This document shows, piece by piece, positions 8,165 to 17,128 of a stretch of DNA of 38,124 nucleotides. Positions within the stretch are counted from its first letter, which is position 1. Each line of letters starts with the position of its first letter. Source of the stretch: a virus. The stretch is taken from positions 1 to 38,124 of the IMG/VR virus record IMGVR_UViG_3300032053_003738; one strand, written 5' to 3'. The notes below the pieces were generated by a model that made no database searches, was not told where the DNA came from, and worked only from the letters and a program-made list of their open reading frames with translations. Both the position numbers and the translations under genes were made by a program.

Positions 8165-8860
8165 CTACATCCAGAACCACCGCCGCTCCTCAGCCAGAAC
8201 CTCTTCTCTCCAGCTATCCATTGACTCCTGACCATCCTTTAGGAGCTGATTGGAGAGCTGATAATCGACAGAAGTCCCCGTCCGAGTAGGCGACGTGAGC
8301 CTGGACCTGTACCGAGCCAAAATAGGCAGAATCTGAGCTGTCGCATAACGAACGACAAGCCTCTTGAGCCTCGCCGGGAGGGTCGAGATATTCCAGTCCT
8401 TCACCCCGACATAGTAGGCCTTCTTCCCTTCGTAAGAGATTGTCGGGGGTGGCATAAGCCGAAGGAGCTGTGTCCCAAGGTTGAAGTCCCATGAGAACAC
8501 CTCGTGAACCTGGGTGCGATTCAGGTAGTCCACTAGCCTGTTGTATTGGGACATCTCCCAGTCGAACATCAGGTCCATTCCAAGGTACACATCAAACTCC
8601 GAGCCAAAAATTTCAGCCAGGCTAGTTTGAACGTAAGGAAAAACCGTCAGTATGTCAACTACTCCTGTTTCGGGGGTGTACTCAGACACACCCTCCCTCA
8701 AAGTCAAGGAGTAGATGGCCCTGTTAGGAACATACCTCGAAACCTCCGAGATACCGTCTCCAACGTGCCGGAGGATGACCTCGTCCCCTATCTCCTTCTC
8801 CGGGGGACCCCCAACCTCTTCTCTTACCTGAGAGACCAGCTCCGCTATTGATATCGTCAT
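8165..8860 (-). CDS. Neck / head-completion-like virion protein
   Basis: This 231-aa protein has an N-terminal helical segment (ISIAELVSQVREEVGG, then GDEVILRHVGDGISEVSRYVP), a beta section (AIYSLTLREGVSEYTPETGVVDILTVFP) and a long C-terminal helix region (LPARLKRLVVRYATAQILPILARYRSR). This order (helices, strand pair with a Pro-rich connection, long helices) is common in phage adaptor or neck proteins joining portal and tail. It ends close to a virion-like gene and overlaps a tagged gene by 4 bases. The assignment rests on fold-like pattern and location, without a motif that decides the family. Confidence 0.5.
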   Translation of the reverse strand: MTISIAELVSQVREEVGGPPEKEIGDEVILRHVGDGISEVSRYVPNRAIYSLTLREGVSEYTPETGVVDILTVFPYVQTSLAEIFGSEFDVYLGMDLMFDWEMSQYNRLVDYLNRTQVHEVFSWDFNLGTQLLRLMPPPTISYEGKKAYYVGVKDWNISTLPARLKRLVVRYATAQILPILARYRSRLTSPTRTGTSVDYQLSNQLLKDGQESMDSWREEVLAEERRWFWM

Positions 8861-9222
8861 CGGGGTCTCCTATACGAGCGGGTGGGTTCTCCAACAATGG
8901 CGTGCATCGTCGGGTTCTGCACGAAGGTCTTGAACGGAACATTGAACTTCTTCCCGGTTCTCTTGGCAGACTTCTGGTTTACCCTATACCAGACCTTCAT
9001 CCACGAGAGCAGAGCCTTGTCCAAACGTCCGGGTGTCTTTCCAACTCTGTCCGGTCCCGCTCCTTTATCTCCGTAGCCCGTATCAAAGTCCTGGTCGGGG
9101 CTGTTGACCGTGGAAGAACCGCCACTTCTTGGGAGGCTCCCTCCTCGCTGACCCTTCCTTCCCTGGTGACCGTAGAAGCCTCGGGCCTCTACCGTTGAGT
9201 CTCTTCCTATCATTTTCTTCAT
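8857..9222 (-). CDS. Small basic protein with N-terminal GGS tag
   Basis: This 121-aa protein carries one copy of the tag family at residues 15-31 (GFYGHQGRKGQRGGSLP), preceded by STVEAR, so it keeps the Glu-before-tag arrangement seen in the large enzyme proteins 10-20 kb upstream. Residues 32-60 are flexible and Gly/Asp/Ser-rich; residues 65-121 are basic and helical (DKALLSWMKVWYRVNQKSAKRTGKK) and end in an Arg-rich tail. No enzymatic motif is visible. The gene overlaps both neighbours (TGATG and ATGA). It may be a structural head protein that shares the targeting tag, which makes it a useful comparison for the tag's function. Confidence 0.7.
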   Translation of the reverse strand: MKKMIGRDSTVEARGFYGHQGRKGQRGGSLPRSGGSSTVNSPDQDFDTGYGDKGAGPDRVGKTPGRLDKALLSWMKVWYRVNQKSAKRTGKKFNVPFKTFVQNPTMHAIVGEPTRSYRRPR

Positions 9223-10295
9223 CAGATAAACTCCAGCGTCATCTCGTCGTTGATAATGGCTGACTCAACCACCTCGTTGGTGATACATTGCGAACAATGT
9301 GGGCAGGACTGCGGAGAGATTCTCTCTATCATGTCCTTGTGCTTCTGTCCGCCCCACTTCGTAAGGAACTCCTCGAACGGGTAGTACTTCCCGAGGTTAG
9401 CCGCCGTATCCTCACGACGGTCCTGGCAGATTGAGAATGTCCCGTTTGCCAGGAACACGCCCGTAAGCGGGGTAGCGTAGCACTTCTGGAAACGGACGAT
9501 TTTGTACCAGTCCCTGTCGTACTTGTGGACTATCCCGTAGACCTTGAAGTTGTCGTCTTCGAGGTCCTTCCGGCTTTCTCTCAGGTAGAACTCTACCGTC
9601 TTCCTGACACCCTTCGTGAACTTGTAGATGGGGGTGTAGATGGGCCGGATGTGGACCTCGTCCACGCCGAGGCCCTTCGACATCTCAGCGAACCTGTACA
9701 TCTCCCCGTAGTTCAGATGATGAATGACAAACTTGGTCGTGACCTTGGGACGCTTCCCCTCCCCACGGTTCCGGCACAGCCAGCCGATGTTATCCAGAAT
9801 CCTGGGAAATGCGTTGGCGACCCTGGGCCGCTTAATCTTCATGTATGTCTCTGGCGAGGCGGCATCGAGAGAGATGCCCACCCACCGGACGTTCTCAACG
9901 ATAGCCTTGCGGATTTCGTCGGTGTCCATGTTGACGGCGTTCGTCATCAATCCGACCTTGAGTTTCTTCTCTCCGAGGAGCTTCAGAAAATCGACGATTT
10001 TCGGGTGGAGAAGAGGCTCCCCGCCACCGGAGATGACGACGGACCGAACGCCCCACTTCGACAGGAACTCTGGTAGCTCGAGAAGAACCTTATCTGGAAT
10101 GGACTGGACCTGCTTGCGACGAAGCTCGCTGGAGGAACACCAGGAGCAGTTGACGTTGCAGATGTTGGTGGGGTCAACCGTAACGGTGATGGGGACTACA
10201 ACCTCCCCCTTCGCCAGCTTCTCCAACTGTTCCCGCCACGCCAGGACCTTGATGGAATTAAAACTGTTATAATTGTAAAGCCATTCTTTAAGCAT
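9222..10295 (-). CDS. Radical SAM protein with SPASM-like C-terminus
   Basis: This 357-aa protein has the radical SAM cluster motif C46-x3-C50-x2-C53 (ICNVNCSWC), the GGE-type strand VVISGGGEPLLHP, and LKVGLMTNAV and WVGISLDAA strands of the TIM barrel. The C-terminus contains CYATPLTGVFLANGTFSICQD and CPHCSQC, the spaced cysteines of a SPASM or twitch auxiliary cluster. Such proteins modify peptides, proteins or sugars through a 5'-deoxyadenosyl radical. A second SPASM end lies at the right edge of the window. No precursor peptide was identified next to it. The position between membrane proteins and virion genes suggests virion or glycan modification, as inference. Confidence 0.9.
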   Translation of the reverse strand: MLKEWLYNYNSFNSIKVLAWREQLEKLAKGEVVVPITVTVDPTNICNVNCSWCSSSELRRKQVQSIPDKVLLELPEFLSKWGVRSVVISGGGEPLLHPKIVDFLKLLGEKKLKVGLMTNAVNMDTDEIRKAIVENVRWVGISLDAASPETYMKIKRPRVANAFPRILDNIGWLCRNRGEGKRPKVTTKFVIHHLNYGEMYRFAEMSKGLGVDEVHIRPIYTPIYKFTKGVRKTVEFYLRESRKDLEDDNFKVYGIVHKYDRDWYKIVRFQKCYATPLTGVFLANGTFSICQDRREDTAANLGKYYPFEEFLTKWGGQKHKDMIERISPQSCPHCSQCITNEVVESAIINDEMTLEFI

Positions 10296-10316
10296 TGGGG
10301 CGTACCTTTCCTGTTT

Positions 10317-11051
10317 TCATTTACTGACTCCCTTGATAAGAAGGAATGTCAGAACAGCCACTCCGACCCCCTCGAGTCTTCCCATCCAACGATTAAGTTT
10401 CTTCTGCCCGACAAGTGTCGTAACGTCCTTCATGGCCTTGTCCAATGTGAATTCGGCCCTGACCCGGCCCTCGTGCTCGATGGCTGTACTGTTCTCCTCA
10501 GTCTTCAAGGAGGACTCCAAGGACTTCACCGTAATATTAAGATTGCCTATTTCCTTAGACTGGTTCTGAGAGAGCGTGAAGTAGACCTCAGCATCCTTGA
10601 ATATAGCAACGGTCTTCTCCCCGCCGACTCTGGTTAGGCTGAACCGGAAGTTCCCGGAGACGACAACCCCCACCTCCTCTGCCCCAATTCTCTTCCCCAT
10701 CTCTTCCGCTATCTGGATGTCTGTCATCATCTTGAGCTGTCTTTTATACTCATCCCTTTCGGCGATGACAGTAGCGTTTTGAGAATGGAGCTGGGTATTC
10801 TCAGAGGCGAGAGTCTCTCGCTCCTTCTTCCCATCGGCGAGTTCCTTGCTGTTCGCCGCCAGTTGAACTGCATCAACCTTAGCCTGGTCCTTCAACCCGG
10901 CGACATCTTCTTTGAGTTGAGCTACGTTCTTGTCCAGAGTCTTCGAGCGAATATACTCGTAGATGCCAATACCAGAACCTACTCCGAGAAGAACAATAAG
11001 TAGTATGGTTAAGACACCCCGGACAGAATCCTTACCCAGCACTAAAGACAT
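10317..11051 (-). CDS. Membrane protein with long coiled coil
   Basis: This 244-aa protein starts with an N-terminal transmembrane helix (VLTILLIVLLGVGSGIGIY), followed by a heptad-rich coiled coil at about residues 38-105 (KNVAQLKEDVAGLKDQAK onwards). Residues about 120-165 form a beta-rich segment (VGVVVSGNFRFSLTRVGG), then more coiled coil, then a hydrophobic tail (GVGVAVLTFLLIKGVSK). The type II membrane layout resembles an i-spanin, but it is longer and has two hydrophobic ends. It neighbours another membrane coiled-coil gene 2 bases upstream, so the pair may act together in lysis or membrane attachment. No endolysin was seen in this window. Confidence 0.65.
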   Translation of the reverse strand: MSLVLGKDSVRGVLTILLIVLLGVGSGIGIYEYIRSKTLDKNVAQLKEDVAGLKDQAKVDAVQLAANSKELADGKKERETLASENTQLHSQNATVIAERDEYKRQLKMMTDIQIAEEMGKRIGAEEVGVVVSGNFRFSLTRVGGEKTVAIFKDAEVYFTLSQNQSKEIGNLNITVKSLESSLKTEENSTAIEHEGRVRAEFTLDKAMKDVTTLVGQKKLNRWMGRLEGVGVAVLTFLLIKGVSK

Positions 11052-11053
11052 CT

Positions 11054-11494
11054 TTAGGTCCTCTTTTCAATATCAACAAACTTCTTATCGCACAAAAGGA
11101 GGCGGTCCTTACAATTCTTTTTTACATCCGCCAAACCAGAGATAACGATGTCAAGCTTCGTATTTACCTGTCCAAGTTCCCTGGTTGACGAACTCATGCT
11201 TCTCTCAACCTTGTCAAAACGACCACGAACATCGTCTCTCCACTCTTTGTCTGCTTCTTTTCTTTCCTCAAAAGCAGACTCGACAGCAACGGCCTTTGTG
11301 TCATCTTGTTTTTTGAAAGAACCGTTTCCATTCCCGTTTCCGTTCTTCTTGTGCTTCTCTAGCAGGTACTTTACGAAGTTGAATGTTTTTTCCAAAATTA
11401 AGTATGCGATAGCCCCGCCTCCTAGATACATAAATTCTTTACCGATTGTCGGGACCTTGACCAGAGAATCTTGTAACAACGAAAGTGCGTCCAT
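11054..11494 (-). CDS. Small membrane coiled-coil protein
   Basis: I chose the ATG at 11494 (MDALSLLQDSL), preceded by AGGAGAAGG; the longer frame overlaps the methyltransferase. The 146-aa product has one hydrophobic segment (EFMYLGGGAIAYLILEKTF, residues 20-38), a basic linker with an Asn-Gly repeat (KKNGNGNGNGSFKK) and a coiled coil (residues 65-125) ending in a Cys-containing tail (KKNCKDRLLLCDKK). This resembles small holin- or XhlA-like membrane proteins in size and layout, but no decisive motif is present. It forms a pair with the 244-aa membrane coiled-coil protein. Confidence 0.6.
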   Translation of the reverse strand: MDALSLLQDSLVKVPTIGKEFMYLGGGAIAYLILEKTFNFVKYLLEKHKKNGNGNGNGSFKKQDDTKAVAVESAFEERKEADKEWRDDVRGRFDKVERSMSSSTRELGQVNTKLDIVISGLADVKKNCKDRLLLCDKKFVDIEKRT

Positions 11495-11495
11495 T

Positions 11496-12179
11496 CTACC
11501 TTCTCCTAAATGATATCCACGCCTCTGTAGCAACACCCCGCCCATCATCTCCTCTCCAGAGAGAGGCATTCAGAAAGTAGAAGTCATCCCCATGAAAACG
11601 CCTTGCCCAGAATTCCCACGGGTACACGGAAACATGGCTCTTGTCGAGAGAACCGAAAGAGGAGTTGATTACCTCCATCTCTCCAATAAACCCCCAGGCC
11701 GGGAGCTTGATAAGGATAGCGTCCTTACAGACCCGCTTAATCTCCTCGACAGTCGCCATGATTTCCTCGATGTAGAGATGCTCGAGAACATCGAAGCACG
11801 TGACCACATCAAACGTCTTGTCTCCAAACGGCAATGAGGAGGAAAGACCCTTATGAAGAAATGGCTTCGTGTCTGCTTCCGCCCTCTCCAGAGCGTAGTC
11901 CGAACAGTCTATCCCCTGAGCGTTCCATCCCCTATCTCTAAGAAAAGAAACGAAATACCCGAACGAGCACCCAACATCAAGAAGAGACCCGGAAGGAATG
12001 TGGAATAGATTCTGGGTCCACATCAGTTTCTTCTCGTTCTCAGCAATAACGGAGGGGTCGTTCTTTGAGTACGAAACATTAAACCGTTTGTGCCAGTACT
12101 CTTCCCAGTAGACATCATCGTAAAGAACAGACGTTGTCCGCAGAATCCTAGACTCTTTCAGGTTCTTAAATCCGTCCAT
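11496..12179 (-). CDS. Class I SAM-dependent methyltransferase
   Basis: The ATG at 12179 overlaps the preceding stop (TAATG) and has GGAGAAAAAG upstream, giving 227 aa; a longer frame is not needed. Motif I is SLLDVGCSFGYFVSFLRDRG with the acidic residue in AQGIDCSD. SLPFGDKTFDVVTCFDVLEHL gives motifs II and post-I, and DAILIKLPAWGF fits motif III. This is a Methyltransf_23/11-type enzyme such as those beside glycosyltransferases. It follows the three-domain glycosyltransferase by a 1-base overlap and is probably made with it, so a glycan substrate is likely but not shown. Confidence 0.88.
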   Translation of the reverse strand: MDGFKNLKESRILRTTSVLYDDVYWEEYWHKRFNVSYSKNDPSVIAENEKKLMWTQNLFHIPSGSLLDVGCSFGYFVSFLRDRGWNAQGIDCSDYALERAEADTKPFLHKGLSSSLPFGDKTFDVVTCFDVLEHLYIEEIMATVEEIKRVCKDAILIKLPAWGFIGEMEVINSSFGSLDKSHVSVYPWEFWARRFHGDDFYFLNASLWRGDDGRGVATEAWISFRRR

Positions 12180-14941
12180 TACTTTTTCTCCAGGATTTCT
12201 GTAACTTTTTTTAAAACGTCGTCCACGGGGAGGTTCTTCAGACACTTCGGAGAATCAATGTTCTCCTTGTCCCGGTGAGGAGCCTCACCAAAGCAGGGCG
12301 TGAAGAATTCACAGTAGTCTCTGTCCTCTTGAATAGGGCAGGACCCTTGGATAGGAAACATCGTTGTAAACATCTGTGCGAACACAGCCCCGTTCCTGTT
12401 GCTGAAAATAGTCACCGTGGGAACTCTCATGGCGGCAGAGACGTTTGATATCCCGGAGTCCGGCGACACAACAATGTCAGCCAGGGAAGCGAGAGCGGCG
12501 GCGTGCCGGAAACTCAGGTCCATCTGGTCGAGGACTTTCACGTTTCCGAGGCCCCTCAGCTTTGAGATGAGAGAATCCATGCCCTCCCATTCCTTCAGCT
12601 TATTGCTCCCCTTGGAAACAACCGCAATCCTCGGACTCGGACCACGGATACCCCACTCCTGGTCGGCCCACCGCTTCTCATCCAAGGTCGGGTAGTACTC
12701 CGGCTTGTGGTCACACTTCAGTCCAAGAGTGTCCAGATAAATCTGAGTTCTGGACCGCTTAACCTCCCCGTACTTCCCCATTTCCCCCAGCTCCACCCGG
12801 AACTCGAGGTCCGTCAGGTCGAAGACGTGGTTGTACCCGCCCATGGGGTCCTCGTGGATTACCCGACGAATTCTTGGATTCTCAAGGAGAACGTCCGAGT
12901 AATTCGGAGGGACCATATAGTCGATGACAACTCTGTCCCCAAACTCTTCCTTCAGAGCCTTGGCTACGATAGTCGTAAACAGGATGTCACCGTACCCGCC
13001 CATGTTCCTCTTAACGAGAACAGTTCTCTCACCGGAAGACTCCCGGATTGAATTCGCTGGCGAGTACCCGTGTACTGCGGTGAACCACTCGAGACCCAGT
13101 CTCTTCTGGTCCTGGGCTTCGTGGGGACCGAATCCGTAGATGGTCTCGAACTTTCGGATATTCCACACCCAGCGGACATCCCGATGTTTCTTCTCTTCCT
13201 CCATGGTGTTCACCACAGCTCCGAGAGCGTGATAGAACTGAGCATGGGAGGTCTGCCAGAAGGACCCCCCGGCGAGCCGGATGCGAAGGGTGTAGTCGTT
13301 GTCCTCAATGTACCTGGGCGTGAATACCTCGTTGAACAGCCCGACCTTCTCCACGCACTCCCTCGTGAGCAGGGTGGCAGAGTAGGACCCGGCTGGTATT
13401 TCTGAGACCTGCTTGTCCCAGTAGTCCTTGATGATAGAGTCGTCCACCGCCCAAGGAGGTGTCCCGAGCACGTCCCCAACTATCCCCCACGCTCCCGTGC
13501 GAGCCTGGGCCTCCACGAGCTTGTCGATATAGTCGGACCGGAGGACGATGTCGTTGTTGAGAAAGATGAATAGGTCGTAGTCGCCAGCCAGGAACTTCTT
13601 CAAAGCGATGTTCTGGGCGGCGGCAACGGATGTCTTCTTCGAGACGAAGTCGTACCCTTGCGAGGCGAGCCACTCAGGGGTTCCGTCCTTCGACTCATTA
13701 TCAACCACGAACACGTCGTAGTCGTAGTAACTGCGGATGCTGGCGATGGCCTTCTTGGTCATGTTCAAGAGATTGTATGTCAGCATGGTGATGAGGACCT
13801 TCGACTTCGGTGTGAGCTGTCGTTGGACTTCAGCGACCACTTCGTTGGGGTCCAGGTTCTTCAGGCAGTCAGCAGTTCCTGCGACTTCCTTCTCCCTCGA
13901 GGAGTCTCCGGGGAGGCACTCGATATCCCACCAGCAGGGAGGCTTCCCGTGAGGGCAAGGGGCCTGGACAGGAACGACCTTCTCGTAGTCCTGGCAGAAG
14001 ATGGTCCCCTCGGTGTATCCGAACAGAGCTACGCCACGCTTCCCCAAGGCTCCCGCCAGGTGGTATAGGAGAGAGTCTGAGGAAACGACCACGTCTGCTT
14101 GCTCAACCAGGGAGCCGACCTCCCGGAGGGAGTAGGGGTATTGAGAATGGCTGTCCACATTGTCTACGCAGATGACCTGATAGCCCTTAATCTTGAGGAG
14201 GGTCGCCACAGCTTCCATATATGGGTAGGTCTTGGCGGGGGTGGAAGCGTGGAGCTGGACGAGAATCAGGGGGCCATTCTCAATCCCAGACAGCTTCCGG
14301 GCAGTCTGGACGGTCCTCTCAGCCCACTCCCTCTCCTTATCGGTTACCCTGTAGATGGGCTTGCGGTCCACCAGCCAGAGGCCGAGTTCCTTGAGATAGG
14401 AGGCCGAGCGGCTGAATCGGTAGCGGCCCTTCCTCTCGTTCTTCGTCGCCTTGGTCTTGAACTCGAGTGAGTTGAGGTTGAGCTTCAGGTCGAACGACTC
14501 CTCGTCGTACTTCTCGCTGTCGAACCTCATCTCGTCTATGTCCATGTTGCCATGCAGAAGCGGGGCCAGGTCCTCCGTTGTGAAGAGGACTATCTTCGCT
14601 GTGCTCTCGAAGGCTTCCTTGAAAGCCCTTGGGATGAGGGTCATCATCAGCGTGTCGCCGTATCCCTCAGAGGTCCTCTTCAATGCGATGCGGACTTCCT
14701 TCTTGTCCTTGAACACAGCGGCATGGAGCTGTTCGACGCTCTTAGCCGCTTGCCAGAAGTCTGGACAGGCGAAGTAGTCGGTAAGCCTATACCGACCCAT
14801 CTTCTCGTCCCACTCCGGCGTTCCGGGCATGAAAATGACAGCGTCGCCCTTGTCGTAGAAGACCTGGGGAATTTCCTTGATACCAGAGTCCTCCCCCGTC
14901 TTCAATAGAAAGATGGCTCCGAAGTCGGTCATCCCACTCAC
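12179..14941 (-). CDS. Three-domain GT9-GT2-GT9 glycosyltransferase
   Basis: This 920-aa protein starts at a GTG (GTGA overlap, GAGG 7 bases upstream). Residues about 80-380 are GT9/heptosyltransferase-like: LKRTSEGYGDTLMMTLIPRA, then LILVQLHAS and DVVVSSDSLLYHLAGALG. Residues about 385-640 are GT2-like: KVLITMLTYNLLN, VFVVDNESKDGT and the metal motif FIFLNNDIVL. Residues about 650-920 are a second GT9-like domain: LVKRNMGGYGDILFTT, IAVVSKGSNKLKEW and DIVVSPDSGISNVSAAM. Both GT9 domains end in a Cys-containing tail with a shared CLKNL. The two GT9 parts look like a duplication around a GT2 insert. It is likely to build at least two linkages; donors are unknown. Confidence 0.9.
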   Translation of the reverse strand: MSGMTDFGAIFLLKTGEDSGIKEIPQVFYDKGDAVIFMPGTPEWDEKMGRYRLTDYFACPDFWQAAKSVEQLHAAVFKDKKEVRIALKRTSEGYGDTLMMTLIPRAFKEAFESTAKIVLFTTEDLAPLLHGNMDIDEMRFDSEKYDEESFDLKLNLNSLEFKTKATKNERKGRYRFSRSASYLKELGLWLVDRKPIYRVTDKEREWAERTVQTARKLSGIENGPLILVQLHASTPAKTYPYMEAVATLLKIKGYQVICVDNVDSHSQYPYSLREVGSLVEQADVVVSSDSLLYHLAGALGKRGVALFGYTEGTIFCQDYEKVVPVQAPCPHGKPPCWWDIECLPGDSSREKEVAGTADCLKNLDPNEVVAEVQRQLTPKSKVLITMLTYNLLNMTKKAIASIRSYYDYDVFVVDNESKDGTPEWLASQGYDFVSKKTSVAAAQNIALKKFLAGDYDLFIFLNNDIVLRSDYIDKLVEAQARTGAWGIVGDVLGTPPWAVDDSIIKDYWDKQVSEIPAGSYSATLLTRECVEKVGLFNEVFTPRYIEDNDYTLRIRLAGGSFWQTSHAQFYHALGAVVNTMEEEKKHRDVRWVWNIRKFETIYGFGPHEAQDQKRLGLEWFTAVHGYSPANSIRESSGERTVLVKRNMGGYGDILFTTIVAKALKEEFGDRVVIDYMVPPNYSDVLLENPRIRRVIHEDPMGGYNHVFDLTDLEFRVELGEMGKYGEVKRSRTQIYLDTLGLKCDHKPEYYPTLDEKRWADQEWGIRGPSPRIAVVSKGSNKLKEWEGMDSLISKLRGLGNVKVLDQMDLSFRHAAALASLADIVVSPDSGISNVSAAMRVPTVTIFSNRNGAVFAQMFTTMFPIQGSCPIQEDRDYCEFFTPCFGEAPHRDKENIDSPKCLKNLPVDDVLKKVTEILEKK

Positions 14942-15894
14942 AGTATTTCCTCAAGAGCGGTATCAATAAGTTCCAGGACACGTTCCTTGCCGACCTTCAT
15001 GCAGTCTATTTTATTTTGGCAGGTGTCCAACTTCTCCCGGCAGGGCTTACACCCAACCTCTTTCTCGAGCCGGATGCCCCGCACCTTGCCAGGGTAACAC
15101 GGGTGGTAGGGGAGTCGCTCGTTGTCTGGTGTAGGACCGAGGAGGGCAATCAGAGGAGTCTTAGTGAAGTGGGATATCCACAAAGGAGCCGTATCGAATG
15201 TAATAATGCAGGAGGCCTCGAGAACCAAGGAGATGAGTTCCTCCGCCTCGAGCTTCTCGTTGATAGGGAGACCTATGATGTCATACTTCTTCCCCAGCTC
15301 GTCGAAGAGGTACTCGAAGGTTGGACGAAGGAAGGCCTTAGCCGCCCAGTTCCCACCCTCGTGCAAGAGCACGTACCCGGAATCCGTGGGCTTCTCAAGG
15401 TCGCTCCAGACAGGCTTCTTCCCGGTCTCGAGACCAAAGAACTTTCGGTAGGAGTCCACTCGGTGACTTCCGTACATAGAAGGTTCGGTGTGGTCCATCT
15501 CAAGATACCAGTCCAAGTAGAACCCGAGGTCATACTTCAAACGCCAGACGTTCGTGGGTTCAATGAATCCGTCGAAGACATCGGGAGCCAACGCCCGGAC
15601 AATGTCCCAGCGGTTATGAACGTCTGTGGTCGCCAAGATGTATTCCTTTCCGGGATACCGGGTCTTGAACTCCCGGATAACCGGGAGGAGCATAAGGATA
15701 TCGCCCAGACCGAACGTCCTGTGGAAGACGATTAGCTGGGCGGAGTTTACTTTCTCGGAGAGGTCGGTGACTGGCTCGAGACCCGTCACCCCCAGGAAGC
15801 CATTCTCAATAACGACGAAGTTCTTACAGAGTTCCATCAGCTCCCCGTCGTTACGGTAGTATATCTGTTGGACTCCCGTGCTGTTTATAACCAC
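14938..15894 (-). CDS. GT9-like glycosyltransferase (heptosyltransferase family fold)
   Basis: This 318-aa protein starts at a GTG with GGAG 6 bases upstream. The GT9 signature is present: LIVFHRTFGLGDILMLLPVIREF for the N-domain, YVLLHEGGNWAAK at the start of the C-domain, and SCIITFDTAPLWISHFTKTPLIALLG for the nucleotide-sugar site. The tail (GCKPCREKLDTCQNKIDC) has four cysteines in the place where many GT9-like proteins end in C-x-x-C, as in the fused enzyme next to it. It follows the capsid terminator, so it probably opens a separate transcription unit for glycan synthesis. Confidence 0.88.
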   Translation of the reverse strand: MVINSTGVQQIYYRNDGELMELCKNFVVIENGFLGVTGLEPVTDLSEKVNSAQLIVFHRTFGLGDILMLLPVIREFKTRYPGKEYILATTDVHNRWDIVRALAPDVFDGFIEPTNVWRLKYDLGFYLDWYLEMDHTEPSMYGSHRVDSYRKFFGLETGKKPVWSDLEKPTDSGYVLLHEGGNWAAKAFLRPTFEYLFDELGKKYDIIGLPINEKLEAEELISLVLEASCIITFDTAPLWISHFTKTPLIALLGPTPDNERLPYHPCYPGKVRGIRLEKEVGCKPCREKLDTCQNKIDCMKVGKERVLELIDTALEEIL

Positions 15895-15913
15895 ACCTCT
15901 CTCCTTACAAGAG

Positions 15914-15948
15914 AAGCCGGGGCGGAGGGTATTCCTCCGCCCTGGCTC
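15914..15948 (-). terminator. Terminator after the major capsid gene
   Basis: On the minus strand a perfect 9-bp stem (GGGCGGAGG with CCTCCGCCC, loop AATAC) is extended past an A-C mismatch by GAGCC against GGCTT and followed by TCTCTTGT. The stem is very stable; the T-tract is weak. It lies about 30 bases past the capsid stop, where a highly expressed gene would be expected to end. Confidence 0.7.
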
Positions 15949-15979
15949 TCGTAAATACCGTAGCGGCTATGAGCCAGCG

Positions 15980-17080
15980 TTAGCTCTGGGTCAGCGTGAC
16001 CGTTGCCAGTCCGTCGCCGATGAGCGTGCCATAAGCGAAACGGCTCAGAAGGCCCCTTCTCGGAGTGAAGTCGTTCGGGTCCACGATGAGCGGCGTGGTG
16101 TACAGGGGGATGTAGGGGGAGAAGTAGGCGGACGTGTCGCTCCAGGTCGCTCCCTTGTAGCCCATGAGGAGCTTGGTCGGCTGGGGCCAGAAGGGGTCCT
16201 TGTAGACCTTCCATCTGCCGAAGAGGGTCCCGACCAGGTGGCGACCAATCTGCGAGTTGTACGGGTCGTCGGACTCGGCGTACTTGAAGTCCTCGCACTT
16301 TTCGAGGCGGACGATGGCATCGGGATGACCGACAATCCACGTCCCGTAGCGATACCTCTTCTTGAAGATGGAGTTCCCGGCATCGACCAGGGCCTCGAAG
16401 AGGGACTTGCGGTATTCCTTCCTCTCCCAGGTGGACTTGTCGTCACCCAGGTAGCCGTTGATGTTCCAGTTGATGTTGCCAGCGGTGGCTCCCTGGAGCA
16501 TCGAATAGAGGATGAGACCGTCGATTTCGATGGTGATTTCCTGCTGGAGAATCGCCATCAGCTCGGCCTCGACGGAGAGGCCGTGGTACGCCTGAAGGTC
16601 CTGCTCCAACTCGATGGACCATTTCGCCTTGAGAGCCTTCTCGACGGCGGAAACGTCGCTCGAGGTGAGCTTGAGCTGGAGGTCCTTGACCGAGGACTCC
16701 TCGACTGACCGGGTAGCGTAGGCCTTGTCTCGGGCGGCGTAGATGCTGTCGCCCTTGCTCACGCCAGAGCCTGTGTCACCGTAGACGAAGTCGAGGTAGA
16801 AAATCTTCGCCGTCGGCTGGCTGATGGGCTGGACGGAGACCAGGTCCATAGCGATGAGACGGCTGAAAATCTTCCGAACGAGCGGCATCGCCACCGTCGT
16901 GAAGGTGGTGATGTCGGCGACTTTGCCCGTGTCTTCGAGGTATTGCAGGTGAGCCTGTTCCTGCCGAAGGGCCTTGTGGATGACCCACTCCCGACCCATG
17001 TCGGGACACTTCTCGAAGGGGGGCAGGTCTTCCGTAAGACCCCTGTACTGTTCTGTCCACATCTCTTTGAGATTGTTCAT
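15980..17080 (-). CDS. Major capsid protein, T4 gp23-like
   Basis: I chose the ATG at 17080 (MNNLKEMWTEQYRGL) because AAGGAGGAAAG lies directly upstream; the longer frame has no such site. The 366-aa protein matches the gp23 pattern I know: VADITTFTTVAMPLVRKIF, then LVSVQPISQPTAKIFYLDFVYG, later the E-loop and spine helix region and, near the end, TKLLMGYKGATWSDTSAYFSPYIPL. It is shorter than T4 gp23 (521 aa) and lacks its insertion domain. It follows the protease-scaffold gene and precedes a strong terminator, as expected for the most abundant virion protein. An N-terminal propeptide cut by the protease is possible but not resolved here. Confidence 0.9.
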   Translation of the reverse strand: MNNLKEMWTEQYRGLTEDLPPFEKCPDMGREWVIHKALRQEQAHLQYLEDTGKVADITTFTTVAMPLVRKIFSRLIAMDLVSVQPISQPTAKIFYLDFVYGDTGSGVSKGDSIYAARDKAYATRSVEESSVKDLQLKLTSSDVSAVEKALKAKWSIELEQDLQAYHGLSVEAELMAILQQEITIEIDGLILYSMLQGATAGNINWNINGYLGDDKSTWERKEYRKSLFEALVDAGNSIFKKRYRYGTWIVGHPDAIVRLEKCEDFKYAESDDPYNSQIGRHLVGTLFGRWKVYKDPFWPQPTKLLMGYKGATWSDTSAYFSPYIPLYTTPLIVDPNDFTPRRGLLSRFAYGTLIGDGLATVTLTQS

Positions 17081-17128
17081 CTTTCCTCCTTGGGAATCTT
17101 CTTGTGTGTTAAAATACCGCACCCAATA

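Noticed and set aside
9525-10076. Plus-strand frame opposite the radical SAM gene
   Set aside because: No motif and Asp/Val/Leu-rich; the minus strand holds the CxxxCxxC motif.
15914-15948. Riboswitch or small RNA in the gap after the capsid gene
   Set aside because: The gap holds one hairpin with a weak T-tract; nothing more is seen, so a terminator is enough.
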